From Limnobacter alexandrii (GTDB taxonomy: Bacteria > Pseudomonadota > Gammaproteobacteria > Burkholderiales > Burkholderiaceae_B): a stretch of 64,000 nt of DNA. A program made the translations under genes and the position numbers. The stretch lies in assembly GCF_005871185.1 (NCBI RefSeq), contig NZ_SWKN01000014.1, positions 1-64,000 of the forward strand. Direction: 5' to 3'. Each line of letters opens with the position of its first letter. Within the stretch, counting starts at the first letter, position 1. Below, piece after piece: positions 8,792 through 18,346 of this stretch. The notes under the pieces were generated by a model that worked only from the letters and a program-made list of their open reading frames with translations, did no database searches and was not told the DNA's origin.

Positions 8792-10507
8792 ATGGCAGAA
8801 GCTCTCAGCAGCCCCGAAGTGATCGGCCCGGTTGGCAACAACCCGATTACCAATATGCAGCAACGTTTCGCAACACTGCCCCAGAAAAACAAAATGGGTA
8901 TCCTGATTGGCGTGCCATTGCTGATCGCCATGATCGCCTCCCTGCTGATGTGGGCCAACCAGACCAGTTACCGTGTGTTATTCAGTGGCCTGAACGACCA
9001 GGACGGTGGTGCCATTGTTGAGGCACTGACCCAAATGAAAGTGCCTTATGAGTTCAACACTGCGGGCACGGCCATTCTGGTGCCTTCCGACAAGGTGTAC
9101 GACACCCGCCTGGCCCTGGCCAGCCAAGGCCTGCCCAAAGGCAGCGTGAGCGGCTTTGAAGCCATGGACAACCAGAAGCTGGGCATTACCCAGTTTCAGG
9201 AACAAGTGAATTACCAGCGAGCACTGGAAGGTGAACTGGTTCGCTCCATTCAATCCATCTCGGCCGTGCAAAGTGCCCGTGTGCATTTGGCCATTCCGAA
9301 GCCATCCATTTTCATTCGTGAAAAACAAACCCCCAGCGCCTCTATTGTGCTGAACCTGTTTGGCAGCCGCACGCTGTCGGAGCCGCAAATCAACGGCATT
9401 GTGCATTTGGTGGCCTCCAGCCTGCCCGGCATGAACCCGGAGGATGTCAGCATCGTTGACCAATCCGGTCGCTTGCTCACTGGCAAAACACAATTGGAAA
9501 GTGGTTTGAACCCCACGCAACTGGCCTACACCAATCAAATTGAACAAAGCCTGACCAGCCGCATTGTTGACATTCTCAGCCCGGTGTTCGGCAGCGAAAA
9601 CGTGCGCGCCACGGTGACTGCGAACATGGACTATTCCACTTCTGAGCGCACCGACGAAATTTACAAACCCAATGGCGACGCCACACAGGCCACCATTCGC
9701 AGCCAGCAAATCAGCGAGTCCAACGACGGTAGCAGCAACGCCAACCCCCAGGGCATTCCTGGCGTCATGGCCAACACGCCTCCGGGCGAGGCAGCTGCCA
9801 ACATTGGACAAAACCCGCAGCAGGCCCTGGCCAATGGCAACAACGGCGCCACACAAACCAACAGCAGCACCCGCAAAGACTCCACCGTGAATTACGAAGT
9901 GGACAAATCGGTGCAGTACACCAAATCGCAAGTGGGCAAAATTGAACGCCTCTCAGCCGCCGTGGTGGTGAACTACAAAACAATCACTGACCCACGCGGC
10001 GAAACACGCCAGGTGCCATTGACACCCGAGGAAATCACGCAGCTGGACAGTTTGGTGAAGCAAGCCATTGGCTTTGACGAACAACGTGGCGATGCCGTGA
10101 ATGTGGTGAACCAGGCCTTCACCAAAGTTGAAGAAGCAACAATCCCCATGTGGGCACAACAGGAAACCATGGACCTGGCGAAATCATTGGGCATGCCAAT
10201 TGGCATTGCACTGATTGCAGCCATTCTGGTGTTCGGCCTGTTCCGCCCCATGATGAAACCCGCCGAAGTTGATTTGTTCGACGAAGGCCCTGAACTGCTG
10301 CCTGGCCAACGCATGCCTTTGCTGGCCAACCAGGTGGGCGGCGACAACGACGCAGAGTTGCTTGAGCAGCTTCAACGCGAAGGCACCCTGCCCGGCATGA
10401 ATCGCCAGGAGAAAATGGAAAAGCTGCGCCAATTGGCCAAAGAACACCCACAAATTGTTGCCAGCATCGTGAAGAACTGGGTCAACGGCGAAACACAGAA
10501 CGGCTAA
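8792..10507 (+). CDS. fliF: Flagellar MS-ring protein FliF
   Basis: This 571-residue inner-membrane ring protein has a first transmembrane helix at about 33-53 (GILIGVPLLIAMIASLLMW). A YscJ/FliF ring-building domain follows (YRVLFSGLNDQDGGAIVEAL onward). A long N/G/T-rich periplasmic linker precedes the second transmembrane helix at about 467-487. The C-terminal cytoplasmic tail, ending in a basic helix and IVKNWVNGE, binds FliG. It is the first gene of the fliFGHIJK operon and fliG follows after 36 bases. Confidence 0.97.
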   Translation: MAEALSSPEVIGPVGNNPITNMQQRFATLPQKNKMGILIGVPLLIAMIASLLMWANQTSYRVLFSGLNDQDGGAIVEALTQMKVPYEFNTAGTAILVPSDKVYDTRLALASQGLPKGSVSGFEAMDNQKLGITQFQEQVNYQRALEGELVRSIQSISAVQSARVHLAIPKPSIFIREKQTPSASIVLNLFGSRTLSEPQINGIVHLVASSLPGMNPEDVSIVDQSGRLLTGKTQLESGLNPTQLAYTNQIEQSLTSRIVDILSPVFGSENVRATVTANMDYSTSERTDEIYKPNGDATQATIRSQQISESNDGSSNANPQGIPGVMANTPPGEAAANIGQNPQQALANGNNGATQTNSSTRKDSTVNYEVDKSVQYTKSQVGKIERLSAAVVVNYKTITDPRGETRQVPLTPEEITQLDSLVKQAIGFDEQRGDAVNVVNQAFTKVEEATIPMWAQQETMDLAKSLGMPIGIALIAAILVFGLFRPMMKPAEVDLFDEGPELLPGQRMPLLANQVGGDNDAELLEQLQREGTLPGMNRQEKMEKLRQLAKEHPQIVASIVKNWVNGETQNG

Positions 10508-10543
10508 GGCCCGCCTGACGAAGCACAACAAGGAATCAAGACC

Positions 10544-11545
10544 ATGGCAGAAAGCGAACTCGGCATTCAAAAAGGCGCAATCCTGATGCTCAGCTTGGGC
10601 GAGGAAGAAGCCGCAGAAGTATTCAAATACCTGGGCCCCAAAGAAGTTCAAAAGCTGGGCCAGCAAATGTCGAAAACCAAAGATGTACCCATCGACCGCA
10701 TTGAAGAAATTGCGGGGGAAGTGGTGCAAATTGCCCAAAGTCAAAGTGCATTGGGTCTGGATTCGGATGCCTACATTCGCAGCGTGTTGACTCGCGCCCT
10801 GGGTGAAGACAAGGCCGGTTTTCTGTTAGACCGTATTTTGCAGGGCAGCGACACCTCTGGCATTGAAGGCCTGAAGTGGATGGACCCGGGCACAGTGGCC
10901 GAACTGATTAAAAACGAACACCCCCAAATTATTGCCACCATTCTGGTTCACCTGGAACGCGACTTTGCCGCTGCAATTTTGAATCTGTTTGTCGATCGAC
11001 TGCGCAGCGATGTGGTGCTGCGAATTGCGACCATCGATGGCATTCAGCCCAATGCATTGCTTGAACTGAATGACGTGCTGTCCAAAGTGTTGGCAGGTGG
11101 CGACAAGCTGAAGAAAACAACCCTGGGTGGCGTGCGTGCTGCGGCGGAGATTCTGAACTTCGTGGGTACCACCTCCGAAAAAACAGTGCTCGACACCATT
11201 CGCGAATACGACAACGAACTCAGCCAGCGCATTCAGGATGAAATGTTCACCTTCGATAACTTGCTCGACATTGACGATCGCGGCATGCAGAGCATTCTGC
11301 GTGACGTTCAAAGTGACCTGCTGGTGATTGCACTGAAAGGCGCCGACGAAGCCATTCGCGAGAAGGTGTTCAAGAACATGTCCAGCCGTGCGGCAGAAGC
11401 GCTGCGCGACGACCTCGAAAGCCGCGGCCCGGTTCGCCTCTCCGAGGTGGAAGCGGCACAGAAAGATGTATTGAAAGTGGCCAGAAAACTGGCCGATGCA
11501 GGCGAAGTAGTACTGGGCGGAGGCGGTGAAGATGCGTTCATCTAA
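10544..11545 (+). CDS. fliG: Flagellar motor switch protein FliG
   Basis: This 333-residue C-ring protein couples stator torque to the rotor. All three parts are present: the N-terminal FliF-binding domain, the middle domain with the EHPQIIATIL motif, and the C-terminal domain. The last contains the charged torque helix region (DDRGMQSILRDVQSDLLVIAL ... REKVFKNMSSRAAEALRDDL). AAGGAATC lies upstream of the ATG. Its last 14 bases overlap fliH. Confidence 0.98.
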   Translation: MAESELGIQKGAILMLSLGEEEAAEVFKYLGPKEVQKLGQQMSKTKDVPIDRIEEIAGEVVQIAQSQSALGLDSDAYIRSVLTRALGEDKAGFLLDRILQGSDTSGIEGLKWMDPGTVAELIKNEHPQIIATILVHLERDFAAAILNLFVDRLRSDVVLRIATIDGIQPNALLELNDVLSKVLAGGDKLKKTTLGGVRAAAEILNFVGTTSEKTVLDTIREYDNELSQRIQDEMFTFDNLLDIDDRGMQSILRDVQSDLLVIALKGADEAIREKVFKNMSSRAAEALRDDLESRGPVRLSEVEAAQKDVLKVARKLADAGEVVLGGGGEDAFI

Positions 11546-12269
11546 CCGCATTATTCGCGGCCTTGATGCCGCTGAATTGCCCAACTGGTCAGTTGAGCTG
11601 ATTGGCTCACGCTACGAGAACCCGGTTGACCGCATGATGGCGGAAATTGACCGACACCAGAAAGAAACCAGTGCCCCACCCGCAGCCCCCACCGAGGAAG
11701 AACTGCGCTTGAAAGAATGGGAAGCGGCGTTGGCACGCCGCGAGAAACAGCTGGAAGAACTCGAGAAAGACACCCTGAAGCAGGCTGAAGAACGCGGTCA
11801 ACAACTGGGCTACGAGGCAGGCTGGAACGCGGCACACAATGAACGTGTGGTGCTGGTTCAAGCGGCCACCACCATGGAAGAAGAATTCGAGCGCTTCAAA
11901 AGCGAGCTTTCGGAAAAGCTGCTTGACCTGGCCGTGCTGGTCAGCAAAAAAGTGATCGGCGACACCCTCGCCATGCACCCCGAGCAGGCTGCCGAGTTGT
12001 TGAACCACGTGCTGGAAAGCATGCAGTTGCACGGCAAAGCAGTCACGCTGCGTGCCCACCCCAACACCATCCGCGTACTTGAGGCGCAGTTTGGTGACCA
12101 GCAAATGCTGGGCAACCTGCGCCTGATCGAAGACCCCAAGCAACTGCAAGGCGGCTTCCTGCTTCAACACCCGGAAGGCGAAGTGGATGCCACGCTGCAA
12201 ACCCGCTGGCTGAGAGCCATCGAAGCCCTGGGCCGCAACAACCCATTAAGCCCAGAGGACACTGAGTAA
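11532..12269 (+). CDS. fliH: Flagellar assembly protein FliH
   Basis: This 245-residue protein is the cytosolic regulator that binds FliI and the C-ring. A charged coiled region (about 35-95, with EEELRLKEWEAALARREKQL) precedes the FliH/HrpE domain (about 100-235, LLDLAVLVSKKVIGDTL). Start choice: GGAGG at 11519-11523 lies eight bases before the ATG at 11532, and only two bases before an in-frame GTG at 11526. Its stop codon abuts the fliI ATG. Confidence 0.93.
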   Translation: MRSSNRIIRGLDAAELPNWSVELIGSRYENPVDRMMAEIDRHQKETSAPPAAPTEEELRLKEWEAALARREKQLEELEKDTLKQAEERGQQLGYEAGWNAAHNERVVLVQAATTMEEEFERFKSELSEKLLDLAVLVSKKVIGDTLAMHPEQAAELLNHVLESMQLHGKAVTLRAHPNTIRVLEAQFGDQQMLGNLRLIEDPKQLQGGFLLQHPEGEVDATLQTRWLRAIEALGRNNPLSPEDTE

Positions 12270-13676
12270 ATGGCCGACCTGCTGGAATGGATTGACGAAT
12301 GCAAATTTCTGGTTGAACACAGCCAACCCCAAATTGCTACAGGCAAACTGACCCGTGTGGCCGGTTTGGTGATGGAAGCCGTGGGCCTGAAACTGCCCGT
12401 GGGCAGCGTGTGCACTGTGGTGCAAAAAGGCGCCCCACCACTTGAAGCCGAAGTGGTTGGCTTTAACGGCGACAAGCTGTTTTTGATGCCTGCCACCGAT
12501 GTGCACGGCATGACACCCGGCGCCAAGGTGATTGCCCAAGAACCCCCACCCATCGCACCCAAACTGGGTGTCAAAGCCCACCCCTGGCGCAGGCCCGAAG
12601 ACAAAACCAAACACCTGCCCGTGGGCGACAGCCTGTTGGGCCGGGTAGTCGACAGCAATGGCCGCCCGCTGGACACCTTGGGCGAGTTGAAATTCGAAAA
12701 GCGCAGCCCTTTGGCTGCACGCCCAATCAACCCGCTGGAACGCGAACCCATTACCGAACCAATGGACGTGGGCGTGCGCGCAATCAATGCCCTATTAACC
12801 GTTGGCCGTGGCCAGCGAATTGGCCTGATGGCCGGTTCTGGAGTGGGTAAATCGGTGTTGCTGGGCATGATGGCCCGTTACACCAAAGCCGACCGTGTGG
12901 TGGTTGGCCTGATCGGCGAACGTGGCCGAGAAGTGAAAGAATTCATTGAACAGATTTTGGGCGAAGAAGGCCTGAAACGCAGCGTGGTGATTGCTGCACC
13001 AGCCGACGTCAGCCCACTGCTTCGCATGCAAGGCGCAGCCTACACCCAGGTGGTGGCTGAGCATTTTCGGGATCAGGGCCACAACGTGCTCATGATCATG
13101 GACTCGCTAACTCGTTATGCCATGGCGCAACGCGAAATTGCACTGGCCATTGGCGAGCCCCCTGCCACCAAAGGCTACCCGCCCAGCGTGTTTGCCAAAC
13201 TGCCCACACTGGTTGAACGCGCTGGCAATGGCCGCAAAGGCGGTGGATCGATCACCGCGTTTTACACGGTGTTGACCGAGGGTGATGACCAGCAAGACCC
13301 CATTGCAGACTCCGCCCGCGCCATTCTCGACGGTCACATTGTGCTGTCGCGCCAGTTGGCTGAAAGCGGCCACTACCCGGCCATTGACATTGAACAATCC
13401 ATTTCACGCGCCATGCACAACATTGTGCCCGCAGGCCACCTGAATGCGGCCCGCAGCCTGAAAGCTGCCTTCTCGAAAGTGCAGCGCAACCGAGACCTGA
13501 TCACCGTGGGCGCTTACGCGCCGGGGGCAGACCCGCAATTGGACCATTCTTTGGCCCTTTATCCAAAGATTGAAAACCTGCTGCAACAGTCAATGTTAGA
13601 GAGTGCAAGTTTCGATGAAGCGCTGTCAGGCCTTCAATCGTTATTTCCCAATGAATTCAAGAACGACAAACACTAA
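12270..13676 (+). CDS. fliI: Flagellum-specific ATPase FliI
   Basis: This 468-residue F1-beta-like ATPase energises flagellar protein export with FliH and FliJ. Walker A (AGSGVGKS) lies near residue 190. Walker B is [12 protein letters not shown], and the [14 protein letters not shown] segment is diagnostic of the FliI/YscN family. The N-terminus carries the short FliH-binding region. The ATG starts immediately after the fliH TAA, so the two are probably coupled. Confidence 0.98.
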   Translation: MADLLEWIDECKFLVEHSQPQIATGKLTRVAGLVMEAVGLKLPVGSVCTVVQKGAPPLEAEVVGFNGDKLFLMPATDVHGMTPGAKVIAQEPPPIAPKLGVKAHPWRRPEDKTKHLPVGDSLLGRVVDSNGRPLDTLGELKFEKRSPLAARPINPLEREPITEPMDVGVRAINALLTVGRGQRIGLMAGSGVGKSVLLGMMARYTKADRVVVGLIGERGREVKEFIEQILGEEGLKRSVVIAAPADVSPLLRMQGAAYTQVVAEHFRDQGHNVLMIMDSLTRYAMAQREIALAIGEPPATKGYPPSVFAKLPTLVERAGNGRKGGGSITAFYTVLTEGDDQQDPIADSARAILDGHIVLSRQLAESGHYPAIDIEQSISRAMHNIVPAGHLNAARSLKAAFSKVQRNRDLITVGAYAPGADPQLDHSLALYPKIENLLQQSMLESASFDEALSGLQSLFPNEFKNDKH

Positions 13677-13691
13677 ACCGCTTGGACGCCC

Positions 13692-14141
13692 ATGAGCAAT
13701 GTGCTGCAAATCCTGATTGAACAGGCCAGCGAAAAGGCCGACAACCTGGCCCGAGCAATGGCCAGCACCCAGCAAAAGCTGGTGCTAGGTCAAGACAAAC
13801 TGAACATGTTGCAAACCTACCGCGACGAATGCGAAGGCGGCATGCACAACAAGGCCACCACTGGCATGACAGGTCAACAACTGCGCAACCAATTGGCCTT
13901 TGTCGGAAAAATTACCCAAGCCATTGAACAGCAAACCCGTGAAATCGAATTCCTGAACACCACCCTGGCCCACCAGCGCACCCAGTGGCAAGAAGCACTG
14001 GCCGAGCAGCGCAAGTTTGAAGCCTTGGTGGAACGTGAAAAAATCAAACAGGCGAAGCTTGAAAACAAGCGTGATCAAAAAATGAATGATGAATATGCAG
14101 CGCGTATTTACCGGGTTCACACCGCAGGGGAACCCTCATGA
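13692..14141 (+). CDS. fliJ: Flagellar export protein FliJ
   Basis: This 149-residue antiparallel coiled-coil protein lies between fliI and fliK. FliJ inserts into the FliI hexamer like the gamma subunit of F1 and links it to FlhA. The sequence is rich in Q, K, E and R with heptad-like hydrophobic spacing throughout. It overlaps fliK by four bases (ATGA). Confidence 0.92.
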   Translation: MSNVLQILIEQASEKADNLARAMASTQQKLVLGQDKLNMLQTYRDECEGGMHNKATTGMTGQQLRNQLAFVGKITQAIEQQTREIEFLNTTLAHQRTQWQEALAEQRKFEALVEREKIKQAKLENKRDQKMNDEYAARIYRVHTAGEPS

Positions 14142-15634
14142 CCTCGAGCACTCAAGCCATGAACAACGTCAACAAAGTACAAACTGCCAATAACAGCAAC
14201 AAGCCCAAGCCGGGTAAGGAAGAGCCCGGCTTGAATTTCAATGACTTGTTCAGTTCAGCCATGGGCCAATCGGCGCCCAAGGCCCAACTCAACAGCATTG
14301 AAAACCAGTTGCGGGAGAGTTTGTACAAACAAGACAAACCCAAGAAAAACAACGACAGCACAGCCAACGCCGAGGCCGCACAAGCCGCGCAGGCAGCTGT
14401 GTGGGCGCAACGCAACTGGATGCAAGCTGCACCCGCGCAACAAGCAGCAACGCAAGCCACGGCCAAAACCGCTGAGCCTGTGAAGCAGGCTTCCGCACCT
14501 GAAAGTGCACCGCGTGCAAGCGAAAAAACAGCAGAAAAAACAGCAGAGAAAGCACCTGACAACAATACCGACAGGAAGGCCACAGCTGGCGACACCACCA
14601 AGGCAGCGGACACACCCGCCACCCCTGAGAAAGCGTCGGCCACCGAAGCAACAGCTGACACAGCCCGCATGGCGGCTTCCAGCAGCAGACAAGACACCCA
14701 AACCCCATTGGCCAGTGCCACCAACAGCCCTGTTGCCCAGGAAAAGCCGCTGGACGCAAAAGCCAGTCTTGGCGCTGAGTTGCCTCCAGGCACATCGCCC
14801 CTGAACAGCACAGAACAGAACACCCCGGCAGAGCAGCCCGGTTTGGACAAATCACGCCCTGAGGTCAAAACCACAGCCCAGCTGAAAGCAGATGCAGCGC
14901 TGGCCAACAGCTCGGTACAAGTGCGCAATGAGTCAGCCACCACAAGCAACACAAGCGCCGTGACTGGCAACACCAACGCGGTGGCAGCCCAACTTGCGCC
15001 ACAAATTGCCCAGCAGGCAAAAGGCATTAGCGAGGGCTTTGGCGAAGAAGGTTTGAAAGTGGGCCAGAAAATTCTGGCGGCAGGCAACCTGCAATCCACA
15101 GGCACAGCCACCGGCATTGCAGCGGGAACAAACGGCCTCACCGGCACAGCGGGTAGCGCACAGCAGGCCTTGATCAAAACACCAGTGAATCAACCCGGCT
15201 TTGCCAAGGAACTGGGACAAACCGTGCAATGGGCCATCGGCAAGAATTTGTCGACGGTGGACATCCGCGTGAACCCCGAAAGTTTTGGCCCCATGAACAT
15301 GCGCCTTGTGCAAAAAGGTCAGCAGGTTCAACTCGTCATTCGCACGCAAGATGAAGCCTCGGCCAACCTGTTGACACAAGCCCTGGGCGGCCTGAAGGAA
15401 GTACTGGCCCAAAACGGCCTGCAACTGAACCAGGTTCAAGTTCAACACGGCAACACGCCAAACCCGCAGGGTCAGGCCAACCAGGGTCAAGCGCAGTTTG
15501 ACCAAAACCGGGGCCAGGGCCAGGGCAATGGGCAACACGCAGCCAATGGCGACAATTCCCAAGCGGAACCAGGTACACCGGCCACCACAAACACAGCCAG
15601 AAAGCCGGAAGGCAAGCTTGACCTGTTTGCCTGA
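14138..15634 (+). CDS. fliK: Flagellar hook-length control protein FliK
   Basis: This 498-residue protein is the molecular ruler. The first 340 residues are low-complexity and A/T/K/E/Q-rich, with repeated EKTAEKTAEK-like runs, as expected for the flexible ruler. The conserved Flg_hook domain is at about 350-445 (TVDIRVNPESFGPMNMRLVQ; TQALGGLKEVLAQNGLQLNQ). The tail is Q/G/N-rich. It closes the fliFGHIJK operon, with fliL following after a 126-base gap. Confidence 0.95.
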   Translation: MTSSTQAMNNVNKVQTANNSNKPKPGKEEPGLNFNDLFSSAMGQSAPKAQLNSIENQLRESLYKQDKPKKNNDSTANAEAAQAAQAAVWAQRNWMQAAPAQQAATQATAKTAEPVKQASAPESAPRASEKTAEKTAEKAPDNNTDRKATAGDTTKAADTPATPEKASATEATADTARMAASSSRQDTQTPLASATNSPVAQEKPLDAKASLGAELPPGTSPLNSTEQNTPAEQPGLDKSRPEVKTTAQLKADAALANSSVQVRNESATTSNTSAVTGNTNAVAAQLAPQIAQQAKGISEGFGEEGLKVGQKILAAGNLQSTGTATGIAAGTNGLTGTAGSAQQALIKTPVNQPGFAKELGQTVQWAIGKNLSTVDIRVNPESFGPMNMRLVQKGQQVQLVIRTQDEASANLLTQALGGLKEVLAQNGLQLNQVQVQHGNTPNPQGQANQGQAQFDQNRGQGQGNGQHAANGDNSQAEPGTPATTNTARKPEGKLDLFA

Positions 15635-15760
15635 CCAGCAAGGCCTGATCAACGAATAGGGTACAAACAACACGGCTTTTCGGGGGTTTGCTCGGAAACC
15701 TTTCAGACACAATAGAGTTTGAAAGTGACACCAACAGCATTTGAACTTACGGAGTTAAGC

Positions 15761-16279
15761 ATGGCCAGAGTCGCCCCGGCACCCGCTGCAGCAGCCCCTG
15801 AGGCCACAGCGCCCGAAAAAGGATCCAAGAAAAAGCTGATCCTGATTCTTGCAATCGTATTGACCGTGCTGGCCGCAGGCGGCGCAGCAGCATTTTTCCT
15901 GCTGGGAGGTCAAGGTGGTGAAGGCGCTGCAGAGGAAAAGGTTGAAGAACCGGTTGGCCCGCCCACATTCGTGGTGATGGACCAATTTGTTGTCAACCTG
16001 GCCGAACCAGACACCACCCGTTACCTTCAAATTGGCATCACTTATGAAGTCAGTGGCCCGGCACAAGCCGAAGAAATCAAGAACTTCACACCGGTAATCC
16101 GCAGCCGCATTCTGTTGGTGCTTTCTGGCAAAAACGTCGGCAACCTCACCTCCATTGAAGGCAAACAGCAGCTGATGGATGAACTGGTTGATTTGGCCCG
16201 GGTCACCATCAAAGGCGATCCGAAAGATCCCACCCGCGGCATTCGCGACGTGCATTTTTCCAGCTTTGTGATTCAGTAA
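15761..16279 (+). CDS. fliL: Flagellar basal body-associated protein FliL
   Basis: This 172-residue single-pass membrane protein binds near the stators. An A/P-rich cytoplasmic N-terminus precedes a transmembrane helix at about 26-48 (LILILAIVLTVLAAGGAAAF). The periplasmic FliL domain contains FVVMDQFVVNLAEPDTTRYL. The ATG at 15761 is preferred because GGAG lies seven bases upstream. The frame also opens at a TTG 42 bases earlier, without a ribosome site. It heads fliLMNOPQR. Confidence 0.94.
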   Translation: MARVAPAPAAAAPEATAPEKGSKKKLILILAIVLTVLAAGGAAAFFLLGGQGGEGAAEEKVEEPVGPPTFVVMDQFVVNLAEPDTTRYLQIGITYEVSGPAQAEEIKNFTPVIRSRILLVLSGKNVGNLTSIEGKQQLMDELVDLARVTIKGDPKDPTRGIRDVHFSSFVIQ

Positions 16280-16295
16280 CAGGAAGCCCAGCGCC

Positions 16296-17342
16296 ATGCC
16301 CGGAGAATTTCTTTCACAAGACGAAGTCGATGCCCTGCTCAGGGGTGTCAACGGCGAAGAGGAAACGAAAGACGCGTCTGAGACTGCTGAAGGCGTTCGC
16401 CCTTACAACCTGGCCACCCAGGAACGTATTGTGCGTGGCCGCATGCCCACGCTGGAAATCATCAACGAGCGTTTTGCTCGCTTGATCCGCATTGGCTTGT
16501 TCAACTTCATGCGCCGCAGCCCGGAAATTTCGGTCGGCCCCGTGAAGGTATTGAAGTACAACGAATTCATTCGCAACCTGGTGGTGCCCACCAACCTGAA
16601 CATCATGGCCATGAAGCCATTGCGCGGCAACGCCCTGTTCATTTTTGATCCCAGCCTGGTGTTTGCGGTAATCGACAATTTGTTTGGTGGCGACGGGCGT
16701 TTTCACACCCGGGTTGAGGGTCGCGATTTCACTCAAACCGAACAGCGCATTATTGCCCGCATGCTTGAAGTGATTCGGGAAGAATTTGTGAAAGCCTGGG
16801 CACCGGTGTTTCCCCTGAAACCCGAATACCTGCGCTCTGAAATGCACACCCAGTTTGCCAACATCGCAACCCCGTCCGAGATTGTAGTCACCACTTCATT
16901 CTCGATTGAACTGGGCGCTGGTGGTGGTTCGCTGCACATTTGTATTCCCTACTCCACGATGGAACCCATCCGCGATTTGCTGTATTCCAGCATGCAGGGT
17001 GACCAGGCCGAGCCCGACAAACGTTGGGTCACCATGCTGAAAAAGCAGGTGCAAATGGCAGAAGTGGATTTGGTGGCCAGCCTGGCAAGCACACAGCTGA
17101 CCGTGGCCGACATCATGGAACTGCGCATTGGCGATGTCATTCCGATTGAAATTGACAAAGTGATTGAAGCACGCGTGGACAATGTACCCGTGTTCAATTG
17201 CAGCTACGGCACCAGCGGTGGCCAGTATGCACTGAAAGTTGAAGAAGTTCTGGCTGTGAGCAATGACTCCCATGCCGACGCGCTGAATCTGGAAGCCTTG
17301 CTGAGCAAGGAAACCAAGCAGGCTGAAAAAACACACGAATAG
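16296..17342 (+). CDS. fliM: Flagellar motor switch protein FliM
   Basis: This 348-residue C-ring protein binds phosphorylated CheY. The N-terminal CheY-binding peptide (EFLSQDEVDALLRGV) is conserved. The CheC-like middle domain (about 45-230) is followed by a SpoA domain (about 255-330) with the IMELRIGDVIPIEI motif. AGGAAG lies upstream of the ATG. fliN follows after 22 bases. Confidence 0.98.
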   Translation: MPGEFLSQDEVDALLRGVNGEEETKDASETAEGVRPYNLATQERIVRGRMPTLEIINERFARLIRIGLFNFMRRSPEISVGPVKVLKYNEFIRNLVVPTNLNIMAMKPLRGNALFIFDPSLVFAVIDNLFGGDGRFHTRVEGRDFTQTEQRIIARMLEVIREEFVKAWAPVFPLKPEYLRSEMHTQFANIATPSEIVVTTSFSIELGAGGGSLHICIPYSTMEPIRDLLYSSMQGDQAEPDKRWVTMLKKQVQMAEVDLVASLASTQLTVADIMELRIGDVIPIEIDKVIEARVDNVPVFNCSYGTSGGQYALKVEEVLAVSNDSHADALNLEALLSKETKQAEKTHE

Positions 17343-17364
17343 CGATCAAGATAAGGAACACACC

Positions 17365-17814
17365 ATGTCTGAACAGCAAGTAGATACTGCAACCGACGCA
17401 GCCGATGACTGGGCAGCCGCACTGGCCGAACAAGCCAGCACCACGGCCACCAGCACCAGCGACACTGACAACCTGTTTGCACAGGCCAGCGACGCGAAAC
17501 CGGCCTCTGGCTTGTTCCAGCCCTTTGCCGGAAGTGTGGCTTCGGGCACCCAGAACGACATCGACATGATCCTCGACATCCCGGTTCAGTTGACTGTTGA
17601 GCTGGGTCGGACGAAGATACCGATAAAGCACATCCTGCAACTGGCTCAGGGTTCCGTGATTGAACTGGACGGTCTGGCCGGCGAACCCATGGATGTGCTG
17701 GTGAACGGCTACCTCATCGCTCAAGGCGAAGTGGTGGTTGTCAATGACAAATTTGGTATTCGATTGACCGACATCATCACGCCCTCCGAGCGTCTGAGAA
17801 AGCTCAACCGTTGA
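17365..17814 (+). CDS. fliN: Flagellar motor switch protein FliN
   Basis: This 149-residue protein has an A/T/D-rich N-terminal half and a C-terminal SpoA domain (about 70-145). The domain contains ILDIPVQLTVELGRTKIPIK and VNDKFGIRLTDII. FliN forms the base of the C-ring with FliM and docks FliH. AAGGAACA precedes the ATG. Confidence 0.97.
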   Translation: MSEQQVDTATDAADDWAAALAEQASTTATSTSDTDNLFAQASDAKPASGLFQPFAGSVASGTQNDIDMILDIPVQLTVELGRTKIPIKHILQLAQGSVIELDGLAGEPMDVLVNGYLIAQGEVVVVNDKFGIRLTDIITPSERLRKLNR

Positions 17815-17836
17815 TACCCCTTTGCAGTACAAAGGC

Positions 17837-18346
17837 ATGCAACTACAACAAAAAAACATGAATACGGTGGGAAAATTGATCACAAGGCGCAACCCTTTTT
17901 CAAAAGGCCTGCGCCTTTTGTTCTTGTCAGGGGCCTGGTTGATTCATGGCGCACTGTACGCGCAGGAAGCAGCCACTCCCGCAGCGGCGAACGCTGCCGA
18001 CAACCCAATGGCAGGCCATCTGCTGCAAACCACACTGGGCTTGTTGTTCGTGGTGGGTTTGCTGCTTGCACTGGTTTGGCTGCTCAAACGCATGGGCATT
18101 GGCAACCAGCAACGTCGCGGTGGTTTTTACAAGGTGCTGGCCACCTCCGCATTGGGGCCACGCGAAAAAATCGTGCTGGTCGAAATCGGCGACACCTGGT
18201 TGGTGTTGGGCATGACCAGCAACAGCATCAATACCCTGCACACCATGCCCGCGGGCAGCATTGAACTGGATGAAATCCAGAACCCTGCCGTCAACTTCGC
18301 AAAAATGCTTGAACGTGTGAAGGCTGGCAAGGTGAAATCATCATGA
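17837..18346 (+). CDS. fliO: Flagellar biosynthetic protein FliO
   Basis: This protein is about 169 residues and scaffolds assembly of the FliP ring. A signal-like basic, hydrophobic N-terminus (LRLLFLSGAWLIHGALYAQ) is followed by a transmembrane helix (LLQTTLGLLFVVGLLLALVWLLKRMGI). The FliO domain then contains LGPREKIVLVEIGDTWLVLG. The start is uncertain: candidates are TTG 17822, ATG 17837 and ATG 17858, and none has a well-placed ribosome site. It overlaps fliP by four bases (ATGA). Confidence 0.88.
   Translation: MQLQQKNMNTVGKLITRRNPFSKGLRLLFLSGAWLIHGALYAQEAATPAAANAADNPMAGHLLQTTLGLLFVVGLLLALVWLLKRMGIGNQQRRGGFYKVLATSALGPREKIVLVEIGDTWLVLGMTSNSINTLHTMPAGSIELDEIQNPAVNFAKMLERVKAGKVKSS

Noticed and set aside
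8978-9931. A 317-codon open frame on the minus strand inside fliF
   Set aside because: It is fully antisense to fliF. Its composition is the Gly/Val/His-rich pattern of a frame shadow and it has no ribosome site or family.
14152-15177. A 341-codon open frame on the minus strand inside fliK
   Set aside because: It mirrors the Ala/Gln/Thr-rich ruler region of fliK, giving Ala/Cys/Leu runs with no domain.
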